Positions 21,344 to 32,355 of a stretch of 64,000 nt of DNA are shown in pieces; within the stretch, counting starts at the first letter, position 1; every line of letters starts with the position of its first letter. Source of the stretch: Eutreptiella sp. 'Long Island Sound 2002' (lineage: Eukaryota > Euglenozoa > Euglenophyceae > Eutreptiales > Eutreptiaceae); contig OZ038379.1 of NCBI GenBank assembly GCA_964036045.1, forward strand, positions 84,559,178-84,623,177. The letters run 5' to 3'. Under the pieces are notes generated by a model. It made no database searches and was not told where the DNA came from. It saw only the letters and a list, made by a program, of their open reading frames with translations. The translations under genes and the position numbers were made by a program.

Positions 21344-21796
21344 GTACACTAAGGTTCGGAATTGGTTTCATGCAAAAATAACCGATTGTTTTCAATTATT
21401 TCTAATCAAATAACCAAGTATTCCGATTATGTGACATAAAAATAATCGGTTATTTTGGATTGTTGTCTCTACAAAATGCAATAATTGCCGATAATCCGTG
21501 AACCTTTACCTAAGGGATAGTAAACAGGAAAATAGAGGTGAAAAACATGCTAAATCTTTTGCTCTTATCCCAAATTGCCTGTGATTTTGCAAAATACTCT
21601 GGTTTTTGATAAGAAACATTTCATGGTGTATCAACGAAATATTTCTTTTTCATACATAACTTTTCCGATTAATTAGTTTATACCAGTTTTCAAAATAATC
21701 AGTTTTACCGATTATTTGTCACATTAGACCCAATTAATCCAATTAATCCGATTATCCGATTAATTGGTAAAACTCATTTCGAGCCTTAGCGTACAC
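21342..21796. mobile_element. MITE B, inverted relative of MITE A, 8-bp TSD
   Basis: The element spans 21,350-21,788, also 439 bp, and is nearly the reverse complement of MITE A. Flanks are GCGTACAC (21,342-21,349 and 21,789-21,796). Its left TIR is TAAGGTTCGGAATTGGTTT and its right TIR is slightly decayed (CTCATTTCGAGCCTTA on the plus strand). Its target duplication overlaps that of MITE A by two bases (GC at 21,342-21,343), so the two insertions hit the same few bases independently. Confidence 0.85.
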
Positions 21797-23045
21797 TGAG
21801 GTCAGTCTCATAGACCGGGAAAGTTTTCTCCAGTCTTTGGAGAACCTCAGCCCATGTTAAACAGGTTTTCACAATCTGCTTCAGGTGATTTTGCAAAAAC
21901 TTCTTTTTGCATGAGCGTTTCAACAGCGAACATTTAGTGGCCACATCCACATGGGATTGGCCAGTAAGCAAGAGAGACTTGGCAAAGTCTTCTGCCCATT
22001 CGGGCAGATGTTTCGGGTCGAACTCCGGCAATTCCAGCTGGATGTTCGCCTGGGCAATAGGTCTGCCACTCTTCCCACCCCCTGGGGTTAGGCCTGAAGG
22101 GGGGGGAGGTACGCCGCCGAGAGGTGCCAGAGCTGTTAGCCCCCTTTTCTCAGTCTCTGCCACAGGCACGTCCTGTAGTTCAGCAATAGGGACTATCCTT
22201 GCACGAGGATGAAAAGGGCTGGGGCAAGTGACCTTGGGTAGCAACCTGGACAGCCTTGATCGTTTGAGATCCTCAGCAAGCGTGCTCAATCCGGGTGAGG
22301 GTGAGGCTAGTGCTGGCTTGGGTAAGGGTTCAGTGATACCCAATTTAGCCTTGACAGCCTGAGACAGGGCTGTCACATCGGGGTCTTCGGATCCAGACAC
22401 TACTTTAGCCATTAGTTCGGCCGTACGGTCCAGGGCCCCATAAGTTGGCTCTGGGAGATGGGGATCTTTCACATAAGCGGAGCACACTTCAGGGCTCCTG
22501 CTAGTGATTGGCAGCTCCGGAAACCATACTGGCCCTCTCGGTCGCCTGAGTAGAGACACAGTGTCGGCCGGGTCCGTAGGTGGGCCGGAGTAAGGGTAGG
22601 AACCCATGTCCGTGTATGGTGGGGATCCCAAGGCTTCGAGTGGTTCCTCTCCATCTTTCCCTCTGACGGATTTGTAGTACTCCTCGTGGGGAAGATACTT
22701 GTGCATTCTCCATCTAAATTCATGTTGCTCCTCAGGGCCTCCAGCTGCAGTAGCCGTAGACGAAGAAGCAGGGCAAGCAGATCAGGAGATGGACACAGCA
22801 ACTCTTCGGCGAAGGTGCTGCAGGCTGTCACCACGGGCCGCTAAGGCCTCAGTAGTTAAGGGTATTGGTATTTCCTCTCTGGGCTCTTGTTGTTCCGCCC
22901 TTCTGTGAACTGGATCTTCTTGAGACCCAGATGCAGCTCTGAGCTGGGGCTCACTCATTGAGATGGACCCAGTGTTGCCAAGTTGAACTTGCAAACTCCG
23001 AATTGGCCAGGTCCTGGCAGATAGTTGTACTGATGGTGTGAACAT
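21789..23045 (-). pseudogene. gag N-terminal and central part
   Basis: One frame from 23,045, with ATG codons at 23,045 and 22,958 (the second, MSEPQLRAAS, is a plausible start). It is interrupted only by TGA at 22,782-22,784. Content is Pro/Glu-rich, then a capsid-like helical stretch near the end (LPEWAEDFAKSLLLTG, then CSLLKRSCKKKFLQNHLKQI). It stops at 21,786 only because the MITE supplies a stop codon. No membrane segment or named domain is visible; the gag assignment is by position. Confidence 0.7.
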
Positions 23046-23109
23046 ATCGTTCCTGGTTTTGGCTTGTGTACTTCTCAGAGTCGGTTTGAAAGGTTCTCAA
23101 GGGTTGCCT

Positions 23110-23816
23110 GAAAGATGTCCTTGATTAATGCCCTAATAGTTTTGATGAAATCCTGCAGGTTTTGAGGTTGGAAAACCAAACCAAAGCAGCAAGTAGAGCA
23201 AGAACAGGATGTTGATGGAATCAATGAATAGTTTTGAAATCCAGTGCATCACAGAAGGGCTGCAGATAGACAAAGCAGGCTTAAGTACAAAGATTCAATC
23301 ACAAATGGATAAAATAAATAATTTTTAGGTGAAAACTGGCATGAGTCTTGTCTCCCAATTAGCCTCAAGCACTTCATGTGCACTCTTTTGGATGAAATGG
23401 AGTTGGTTAGGAATGTGGGGCAAAGGAGTTAGGCCAGACACAGATTATGTCTTGGCCAAGCGGCTGAATTCAGAAACAGTTAAAAAGTAGAACCACAAAA
23501 AGTGGTAGAAACAGTTGTGTATAGGGGTCTTGGGGTGGGGGACCACTTGGCTTAACCTCCAAGGCCTTAGGCATGTAATGCCTACTTTCTTTCGGTATAA
23601 CCTCCATGAAGGAAGATACCTCCGCTCAGTTGAGTGGTAGGGTTGAACTTCATAGGGGGCTAGGGTTATAACCCTAGTTACTTTGAGAAAGTGTACTTAA
23701 AGCTCTAAAAGAGAAAAATGTTTCAGTAAGTCTTAGCATCAACAAAAGGGTTTTAAAGGGGGCTTGGCCTGCATCAAGCCCTCCAAGAAAGACATGGCAG
23801 TGACTTTTTCTTACTC
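23110..23816 (-). repeat. LTR copy (putative 5' LTR of the gypsy element)
   Basis: 707 bp matching 6,673-7,382 in the same orientation, lying 65 bp upstream of the first gag ATG. On the minus strand the inner end reads CATCTTTCA, then GGCAACCCTTGAG. A tRNA primer-binding site could not be identified with confidence. The outer end is AGTAAGAAAAAGTCACTG, with TGGTGAGGG beyond it on the plus strand. Confidence 0.75.
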
Positions 23817-26800
23817 TGGTGAGGGAGTTACACGTAAGAGAAACTGTGGCGGGGAAGGAATCCCTGACTGTTGAGTAGCCGCCAAACAAAAAGGGTCCCG
23901 CAAAGAGGCCACAAAGTGTGGCTGAGCAGAAGTCAAGTCAAATAGAATTTTCCTCGCATTTGCACATAACATTACATCAAAAGGGCGCAAACCAAACGAG
24001 ATTCAGCCATCAGCACTTGCACCATTCAATGACAATGTTAGCGTTCTCTTGCACCCCTACAAACAACAGAGGACTACTAGCATTCGAGTGTGAGGTGATA
24101 TGTCTTTATTCACCTGACACGGTGTAGATTTCAATCTCCACGTGTCACCATCTGGTACGAAGTCTGCTACAATTGCGGACCTTTTTTGGTGACTAACACC
24201 CTACCTACCCTAACAAGACCAAAACTCTGTTTTCTTTTTTAACCTTGCCGCCAAGCTGTCCCTCAGCACACACAACCCATTGACCTCTTGAGTACTGCGC
24301 TGCACTCGGACCACATCCTCAACAGACACCAACACTGGCCAAGAGGAGCCGAGGCGCAGCGTAGCCCTCTCAGTCCCAACACGCGGGCTTTTTTGGGATG
24401 CCGGGCCTTTACATTCGAGCCGAAGCCCGAGCTCGACGATTGTACTTAATTGGGGATGCAGAGTCCTTGGGTGTCTAATGGGCTAGAGTTCTGCTGATGT
24501 GCGGGGTGTTACCTTCCACTCCATTGACATTCAAGCTAGGTGCCATCCTCCTCTGCGACGAATGTCCGGTACACAAGAGCCTTTCTTCTCACCGTGGCCA
24601 ACAAGATACGGGCGTGCATCCTACGCATTCTGCACATCTTCTGTCAGTGGCTCTTAACATATCCACAAAGCCAAGGCTAGATGGCTCCATACGTGGTGCC
24701 AATGGTGCGCCTCTGCGTGTCATAGAAAGTTCTATTTGGTTTGGTAAAAACATAGGGGACGTTTTGCAACTCCGTGGATGCAAGTGGCAGCTGTGCAAAC
24801 AGCAGATGAGAATCTACGTGAGTGCGACGCAAGTAGAAGGGTCTGGGTTGTCTTGCGGAGAACTTTGGCTCGCCATCAACGCGTACATTGCCATAGTTAG
24901 GCCGGCTTGATGCAACCTTCCTAGGGGGGGCGGGGACCCCAATGCCACAAAAAGAAATTTGGAGGGTCGGCGACAGGCTACCGTGCAGCGGACATGGGAG
25001 CGGAGCCTATGCCATCCCTACCCACAGAACCACTTCAAAAGCTGTTGGCACGACCGCGTACCTTGGCGACCCAATATGAGAACACGACCCCCTCACCCCA
25101 TCTCCAGACTCAAAAACAAACATGTGAACGATGGTACACCTGCAAAGCAATGTCTTCCATTTCAATAAGATCTAGAACAATCATGCCCCATGATGTACAG
25201 GCATTTTTGCGAATCTTGAAAAGTCCGTTCACCGAATCAATTATGGAGGATGAATAGGTTTTTTTTCTTCAAAACACAGCATACCTCTCCAAAGAATTGT
25301 TTGATTACAACGACCCTGTTGTATTGGCCGTTGTGCAACAGGGACACAAGGATCCCTACTTCTGTGCCGTTTTGGTCCCCGTTGTTGTGCTTGCTCTCTG
25401 CAGCGTTGTCTACTTCTCTTAGCCAAGAGACAGCTTTTTAGCAGGCCTCAAATTCATACACACATCCATCTTTTCAAAGAGAATGATAGTCACACATGCA
25501 CCCTTTGGCCAACTATATGCACTCTTGCCCCTTGATGCTAGGCAGGAGTCTTGAAAATAAAGTGGACCTCCATTGTTAAAACTAGGCATAACACGCTTTT
25601 CTGGTTGACAAAAGTGGCGTGATCAAATTCAGTTTGGTGAAAGTCGCGCAACCTGATTTTGTTTGCGTAAGTCGGGTATGGGATAATCATCCTTTTTTTA
25701 CGAAAAAAAGGGGGGGGTGGAAACACCAAAACCATACAGCAACTGCTAGTGCTCTCGACTCAAATGATCTATATAGCCTCAACCGACATTTTGGGTATCT
25801 GTATCATGGGTAAAGCAACGGAGCCCTACCATGAAGGGCGATTTTGATGCTCGTCGCTCGCCGGCAGTTGGTAAAAAAACCTGGAGCACACTCATCAAGA
25901 TTGCAAACAACAAATGAAATTTGCCCCTCGGCCTTGGGCAAGCGATATCAAAATGGCTATATTGCTGCAGGCACCACTGGCCTCAACCACCTAAGTCTCG
26001 TCACCTCGGGCCAGTGATATTCTTCGCATGCAACCATAATAGTGTGGACCAACTATAAGAAGTCGCTGTGCACACCCTTGTAGATCAAACTAGTCTGGGT
26101 GTTCAACGCCTTTGGGGTTGCACCCCGTTTGGTGTTCTACCCACAAGCGTCATGTACATCCTGCGCAAAGAAATCTTCCAGCTTTCGAAGAAATGGTTGG
26201 TTCTTCACCAACGGACTCTCTCCAAAGAGGTGGCTGCAATGTTTCCTTCGTGTTTCAACCAATGATCCGGGTCCTCAAAGAAAAGAGCAGAAGTAGATGT
26301 GCGCCGGGGTTTACGGTTGGAGGCTAGGGCAGGTGGAGTTTCCCTAGGCTGTCAACAATTCTCCCTCCCACCCGTTCTCGGAGATGGTGGAGAGGACTTG
26401 GACAGAGCTACCTACATTGATGATGCGCGGTGCTTATTTGATTAATCCTTTGGGCAAAGGTGTCTTGATAATATCAACGTCCTCTAGGGAAATCAACGTC
26501 CTCTAGTCAAATCATCAAAAAGCTGCAACGATTCATAGCCACATGACCAACCATTTTTTGGATAACCCGAAGCCACAGCTTGTGCGGCAAGACCCTTTGA
26601 CTGCAGGCGTGTCAACATTCGCCGCACCAAAGAAGTACCAAAAATGCCTCTCAAATGTGGACTTTCAAAACCCGTACTACAGCACTCCAATCCATGGCAC
26701 ACACAAACCAAAAGGGCTCTGTGCGATTGTCAGGGTTAACAAAAAAAATGTGGTGCTGCCTCCAAACCAAAGCAACAGTTGTATGGCCGGTGGCCTTACC

Positions 26801-26884
26801 GCCTTCGTACTTCCGCGTGATATACAAGTAGGATACAATGCATGTGGCCGCGGTAGTCCATGCCCGTGGCTCACTGACGTCATT
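23817..26884. other. No recognisable gene
   Basis: The longest openings (for example 24,497-24,910 plus, 137 codons; 26,543-26,965 plus) show no motif. A tandem slip ATCAACGTCCTCTAG occurs twice at 26,476-26,507. A 12-mer ATGATGCGCGGT at 26,421 also occurs at 8,663 and 13,250. Nothing else can be supported. Confidence 0.4.
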
Positions 26885-27105
26885 CTCGGAGGGAAACAGG
26901 TGGGGAGAAATGCTACGCAACCCTTGCATTCTTGGGGGTCCCCAAGCAAGCGGAGAAAGTCATGAGTGGCTGCCTCACCCCTGCCTTCTCAGAGGCCCAC
27001 AAGACGGCAAAAATGCTACGCAAACCCTGCATCTTGGGCGTCCCCAGACAAAAAGACAAAATCAGAGCTGGATGCTTCACCTCAGACTTCTGGGGGACAA
27101 AATCA
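26885..27105. repeat. Dispersed copies of the 85-bp repeat family (diverged)
   Basis: Two to three diverged units share GTGGCTGCCTCACCCCTGCC, TCTCAGAGGCCCAC, AAATGCTACGCAA and ACAAAATCAGA with the 55.1-56.0 kb array and with 38,936-39,140. Confidence 0.55.
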
Positions 27106-27109
27106 GAAA

Positions 27110-27420
27110 TAGCGTATCAAAAAAAGCGTAAATTTCATGACAAAAAAAAGCGCAACTCGCTTTTTGTTTTGAAAAACCATCACTCACTTTGTTTTTCAAA
27201 GCAGCGGGTCGCGTAACCAAAAAAAGCGTACCTCGCTTTTGTGTTTTTTAAACCCGTAAGTCGCGTAACTTTTGTTTTAACCTGGAAATCAGAAGGAAAA
27301 AAAAGGCGTAAAACGCATGCCACACATTTGCACTTTTTTTCCCCGAAGAGGACTTATGCTTAAAAAAAAAAAGCGACTTACGCCAAATGAAAGAAAAAAT
27401 AAGCAACTTACGCTTGACAC
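27110..27420. repeat. A-tract / GCGACTTACGC repeat patch
   Basis: Recurrent phrases AAAAAAAGCGYAACTCGCTTT, GTAAGTCGCGTAAC and AAAAAAGCGACTTACGC, partly palindromic (AAAGCG..CGCTTT). It ends ACTTACGCTTGACACC. A related patch lies at 44,020-44,470. Confidence 0.6.
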
Positions 27421-29680
27421 CTTGACCAATGCCCTTCAGATAGCCATTGCCCTTCGGATGGTCTCTCTGCTCCTGCCCCATAGGACCCAGGTATTCCTAA
27501 CAGATCCCCTACCAAAGCCTCCAGGCACACAACATGCCTCCATGGTAGCACAAACATGAGACCCAACATGCAACACAAAAAAGCGGCACACGACCAGGAA
27601 GGTCATGCAGCCTCAGCCCAATTATGCATGAATGTTCCAAAGGCAACCCATGCTAAGACTGTCACTACTACTTCTCACATTCAGCCGCACCGCAAAGAAG
27701 GCCTGCAAACAGAATCCAAAGCGTCTCAAAGTCTCAAAGCGTACCAACATTCAACATGGTCCAACACAGAATCACAGTTCCAGGGGGGTTTGCTTAGAGT
27801 AAGAAAGGGTTAGTGAAACATCAAAAAAGCATCATGGAGCGCAAGCCGCCGATAAAGAGTAGTAGACTTGTGGGTATGATGTCGTGTTGGGAGGTGCACT
27901 GGCCCTATTGGTTTGTGTGGGCAGTGTTATGGGTGTGGTGATCACTGCATGGCTGCGGTGCACCTTACAAGCACAGCACGGCGGCTGTGTTGGTGCAGTG
28001 CACAAGAAACCTGGTGGTAGCCCAATGAAAATCTGGTGACCGCGCGTATGCAGTGCAGCGGTCCAGACCGGTAGCAAAGATGTGACAATGGACAAGATGC
28101 CTGGTCAGGAAATACATTTTCAGGCCTCAGAAATACCCAAACCCGGTGGATGGAAATGTACCCAGCAACGTACGCATAATGTACCCAATAAGAAGAAACA
28201 TCGGGGGAGACGGGCGAGAAATGGGGTGAACAAGGGGGGGCTGGGGAAAACTAATAACAGTTCTGGGGCTAGGGTGGAGAGGATTGGGGAAAATGGGACT
28301 ACTTTTTCTACAGCACGGAAACTTGTTTCTAGCCTACTGGTTCAGTGAGGAAAGGCAGTGCTCAACATCACAAGAGGTGGCTGGAACAGTCAAGACGTAG
28401 CGTACAATAGCGTACAACAAAGGTAGGGTTGCACACATTCCCTCCCACCAGTCCAAAATGCTGAATTGTCCGTTGTAACCACAGCGGGCAACTTCCTATA
28501 AGATATTCTCCTGCTCAACCGCCTTCACCAGACCCACTGGATAACACAAGCTAAGACGCCTTCTGCAGCTCCAACTTCAAACTGGCGACAGCTTCTTTTG
28601 ATGCTTCACTTGCTTTGAAAGCTAGCCGATGGATATCCATTTCCTCATGGGGTCGCACAGCGCTTTCACGCGAACATACTTTACACCGGTATACTCATGG
28701 ATATGCTCCATGGTATTGGTGAGTAAGAGGGGTACAAATTCAATGTGGAGATGGGGAGTGTTGCACAAGGGAGCACAGTCTTACCACCACATATTTATTG
28801 CCGCCCCACACCTTGCCCCCCCCCCCCCCCGTTCCCCATTTCCCCCATTTTCCCCCAGTTCACCCCATTTTCCTCAGGAGCTTTCACCGATGCAACCCCC
28901 CCTCCACCACCACCACCATAGCCTTGTTGCCAATCCAAACCTTGTTTGTTGACCTTTTCAGCCCCCAAAATCCCCATTTTTCCATCGAGCATCCAAAAAT
29001 TCCCTCACTTTCCCCCATTTTCCCTAAATCAGCCCATTCTGAGGATAGTTGCACGGTCACATTGCAGAAACGGGTATTTCTGAGGCCTGCATTTTGCATT
29101 GGGATGCCACTTTGGGATTGCCTAACAGCCTTGGGTTCTTGATAACACTGGACTTCGCATCCGGTCTCTTTACACAGATATTACGCATATGTAGCCAGTC
29201 CAACAGAGTGGGGGAGAGCTGAGGGAATCCATCAAAGTCCCACTACCTCCTTCTGTGTACACCACCTCCTGCTGCGTACACGTGGCTGGCCCTGATTACA
29301 TCCTTTAGACCACAAGGGCTCGGGAAAGATTGCTTGATAAGTCACTCTGAAGCATGGGCGATCTCAAGGAGATCTTTGAAAGATTTCAAGGATTCATGAC
29401 CGAAAAAACACGAATTGGGTGGCTGTGAGGAGTATGCACTGTACAGTACGAACAGACTGCAGGCCAAATGAGTGTGTGACAACAAGAGAATAGGGGTCTG
29501 TTAGCAAGGGCTATGCCCATGCTCCCCATTGGGTTAGAAAAATGGGCTACATCCGGGCACAGTGAGGGCCTGCTAAGCAGTCAAACAGGGGAAGGGAGGT
29601 GGGGGGCAGTGCTCCTTCACGCCATCAAAGTGCACTGCCCAAAATGACATTAATGTGGTCTCTCCCATGTTCTTGGACAA
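27421..29680. other. No recognisable gene; C-rich tract at 28,810-29,040
   Basis: No coding motif. 28,810-29,040 is strongly pyrimidine-biased, with a C run of about 14 and repeated CCCCCATTTTCCCC. It gives spurious open frames on both strands. Confidence 0.45.
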
Positions 29681-29682
29681 TT

Positions 29683-29765
29683 GTCATATGCTGAGCGGTT
29701 AGGACCGCGTGTGGTTTGGGGTACAGACCAAATGCAGCGAGAGGCGCCGAGGTTCACAGGCAGAG
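29683..29765 (+). repeat. tRNA-like patch with class II (long variable arm) look
   Basis: TGCTGAGCGGTTAGG (29,689-29,703) resembles the D-arm and A-box of Leu/Ser tRNAs. TGGTT...GACCA can pair as an anticodon stem with a 9-nt loop. GAGGTTCACAGGC (29,749-29,761) is a degenerate B-box. The acceptor ends do not pair. It is probably a decayed tRNA or SINE head. Confidence 0.25.
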
Positions 29766-30147
29766 CACCTTCATTTTGTGTCTCTGGCCCTTGAAAATCG
29801 GATTTCTTTGCTCTGAGTGGCATCAAGTGGCACGGCAAGTGAAAAGGGGGTTAAAACAAGTGGGGGTTGGAGGAGCACTGAGAGTGATGTGGGGGTGGTA
29901 GGGCACTGCGCCCAAGTCTGAGCAGTTCAAGCACCTTTGTGTCACTTCTGGCTGTGTTTCGTGCTTTCTGAGGCCACCCCACCACAACAGATAAGCAAGT
30001 GCAGAAGGGCTTGGGGTCTACACTTCGGGCCATGCACGTGCTCCTGGGGTGGCCTATGCACCCTTTGGAACAGCACATGTCCTTTGAAAATAGGGAAAGC
30101 TCGTGCCCCTGCTCAAGACGGAGACAGTGCCGCAGTGCGGCAGCAGC

Positions 30148-30613
30148 TCAGGCGTTGCTCAGGTTGGGCCACTTGGAAAACCACTCGAGCGCCGCAGTCT
30201 GAATGACCTCAAGGGAGCGGTGCAGCGGCATTTCTGGCGTCATGACCTCCAAATGGAACTTGGTGATGACGTTGACGATGAGCTCCTGGAGAGCGTCATC
30301 CAGAAGCGACGGGTGCTGCAGTGCCTTGTGCATGTCCTCGCCAATCACCTCCAAAACCTGCAACATGCAGCAGGCAGGGGCTGGGCACACAGAAAGGAGG
30401 GCCCAGCAGGGGGCATGCAATGAGGAGAGGGAGGAGGTGCGACAGCACGAACTGCATCACACAAAGCCAGCAGGTGGCAGCAGGTGTGCTGTGAGCGGGG
30501 AGGGAGGACGATGGCATTGATGCGTATCGGATGGCCCCTACCGTCACGATACGTGGAACCACCCGCTGTGCCACAATTTTGGGCCGTTGGTGGACGGCGC
30601 ATCCAGCTCTGCC
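30148..30613 (-). CDS. Spliced gene fragment, two putative exons, helical protein of unknown family
   Basis: Exon a is about 30,613-30,542 and exon b is 30,357-30,148. Between them lies a 184-nt intron with GT (GTAGGG) and AG (ATGTTGCAG) ends on the minus strand. The reading frame joins in phase 0: KIVAQRVVPRIVT, then VLEVIGEDMHKALQHPSLLD and further helix-like sequence ending WFSKWPNLSNA and a TGA at 30,148. Exon a is itself preceded by TTTTGTCAG. Alternating hydrophobic helices suggest a HEAT/ARM-like protein, but I do not recognise the family. The frame choice in exon a and the true terminus are inferences; a further 5' exon may lie at 30,800-30,895. Confidence 0.45.
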
Positions 30614-30789
30614 TGACAAAAGTGACGTAAGTGGGCTTCCCCCAAAAGAAACAGGCACCGTCCATGCATTCGCAGACACAATCCCTTATGCCCTGGGCAA
30701 GGCATTACTGTCCCTGACGAGGATGACTTAGGCTGTAAATACCAGGGAGGTCCGCTACCAAGCACAGAGCACAGCATACAGAGCACATG

Positions 30790-30907
30790 GGTACAGACCA
30801 TCATCCACTCGCTTCTGTTGGTCTCATCCACAAAGCGCTTCGTGAGGACTCCAAGGGCAAAGACTTCCAGGACAGTACGGAGGTCTGCCATTGCAAGGGC
30901 ACCTTTG
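30790..30907 (-). other. Possible upstream exon of the 30-kb spliced gene
   Basis: The minus strand is open through DLRTVLEVFALGVLTKRF and VDETNRSEWMM, preceded by CAATGGCAG, which could serve as an acceptor, and followed by GTCTGTACC, a weak donor. The composition resembles the downstream exons. The donor is non-consensus, so this is tentative. Confidence 0.3.
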
Positions 30908-31768
30908 GTCTTGCGTTTCCGGTGAATGAATCCACAAAGGCCCTACAACACATTGACACACAGGAATGCCATGGTCCCAGACCTTTGTGCTTGTACCTAC
31001 ACACAGCCTGCCATCCTTGTGCCTCCCATATGGTTGGTCAAAAATGCCACCCAATCTGCTTCAGTAGACTGCCTGGCTTGTACTGGGAGGGTCAATGTTG
31101 ACCAAAAACATGTGAACAAGCGCTACAGTGGCAATCCATGCCAGTTCACATTTGGCACAGCGACGAGGTACCCGCGGCTCTCATGTGGTGCGCACCGCCT
31201 GTTTGGTGCTGCACGAGGACCTTATGCAGCCAATCTGATGCTGCTGGATGCTCAGCTGCTCCACGCTCCACCGGTGTTCAGTGTGCCACCAATTTCCGCA
31301 GCACTAGTGGCGCATTCGTCATTCGTCGCACCTCCATCAGGAGCCGACTGCCGCACGCTGGGACCCTGTCCCTGCACCGGCTCAGGGCTCCCGCGCCCAT
31401 GCAGCCCCTGCCCCGCAAGCTAGGCTGACCCAAGCTGGGCCCCGCCCCTAGGTGGCAACCGCCCACGCCCCCAAGGAAAGGCGGGTAGTTAGCCGCCACA
31501 CACGCTGTCGCATGTCGCAGACTTGTCGCTGGTGCTCGGGGGGCAGGGGCGTTGACCAACACCGGTGCATGGAGGATCCCGCCCCCCGAGCCACATCTTG
31601 TAGATGTGCTGAGCACACCCGGGTGAGGACGCAAAAGATCCCCCTTGAGGCCCTCCTTGACATTGACCCCTCTCCGTTGCAGGGTGCCTTCACATCCATA
31701 GCCCACCTGGCCTATGTGTCGGAGCCCGGCATGCTGACAACAGCGGGCGTCCCACGCATTAGCGTCGT

Positions 31769-32355
31769 TTGTTGGGCCAAGGAGGAGTCCTAATGGCACC
31801 TCGACCAGCTAATCGGCCCCCGGTTGCCGCTACACCTGCGCATGAAATTCTGTTTGCGCTTGATGCTTTTATTTCGCAAACAATTGATCACTATATTGCC
31901 CGTTCTTACAAATTTATTGACATTGGTTGCAGTGAATTTTGCCCTTTCTTTGTGCTTTGTCTTTGGGGATCATGGTGGTGCGTGTCGCCCATGTGGAAGC
32001 GTACATGGACCTGCCCATAGACTTGGTGCTGATGGTGCTACGCGATGGCGGTGCCGTGCGAGCTGTGGCTGGAGCAGGGTGGGGCCTCCCGACACACCAC
32101 CCAGATGTGGTGGCTGGCCTAGTTGGCAGAGCGGCATGCCTCCCTCCCCGAGGCTTGGAAGCTCTTGTCTGCCGAGGAGAGGCTTTTCATGCTCTTTGTG
32201 GGGTTGATGGCGGGGGCCTCCCATGGGCGCATTGTTGTCCGGCTGTGGGGCGCCAAGCTAGCGGGCCCCACCGTCACGGCCCACGTTGCAGCGTTGCTGA
32301 GGGCGCCGGTACATGGTCAAAGATGGGGCGGGGCAGCGTGCTGCAAGCCAACTAG
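31769..32355 (+). other. Coding-like fragment, unrecognised
   Basis: A frame with stops at 32,018 and about 32,118 reads protein-like in its second half: AERHASLPEAWKLLSAEERL, then MLFVGLMAGASHGRIVVRLW. The first part (ATPAHEILFALDAFISQTID) lies in the same frame. It could be a decayed gene or an exon pair. Another frame is also open for 138 codons, which weakens the call. The region from 30,930 to 31,768 and 32,356 to 33,640 shows nothing I can support. Confidence 0.25.

Larger units (their letters stand above)
6673..23816 (-). mobile_element. Ty3/gypsy chromovirus-like retroelement, degenerate, with nested insertions
   Basis: Direct LTR copies flank a minus-strand set of gag, CCHC knuckle, aspartic protease, YANPPF module, RT, RNase H, integrase and chromodomain, in this order from 23,045 down to 15,104. 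RT before integrase with a C-terminal chromodomain is the Ty3/gypsy chromovirus arrangement. Without the LARD-like insertion (4.9 kb) and the two MITEs (0.9 kb) it would be about 11.3 kb. The pol frame is continuous over long stretches, with stops at several CGA- or CAG-type codons and a few frameshifts. No target duplication could be matched at the outer LTR ends, so assigning both LTRs to one insertion is an inference. Confidence 0.7.

Noticed and set aside
20897-21788. One large foldback element of ~890 bp
   Set aside because: Two different exact 8-bp duplications flank the two halves separately, and each half has its own terminal inverted repeats, so two insertions explain it better.
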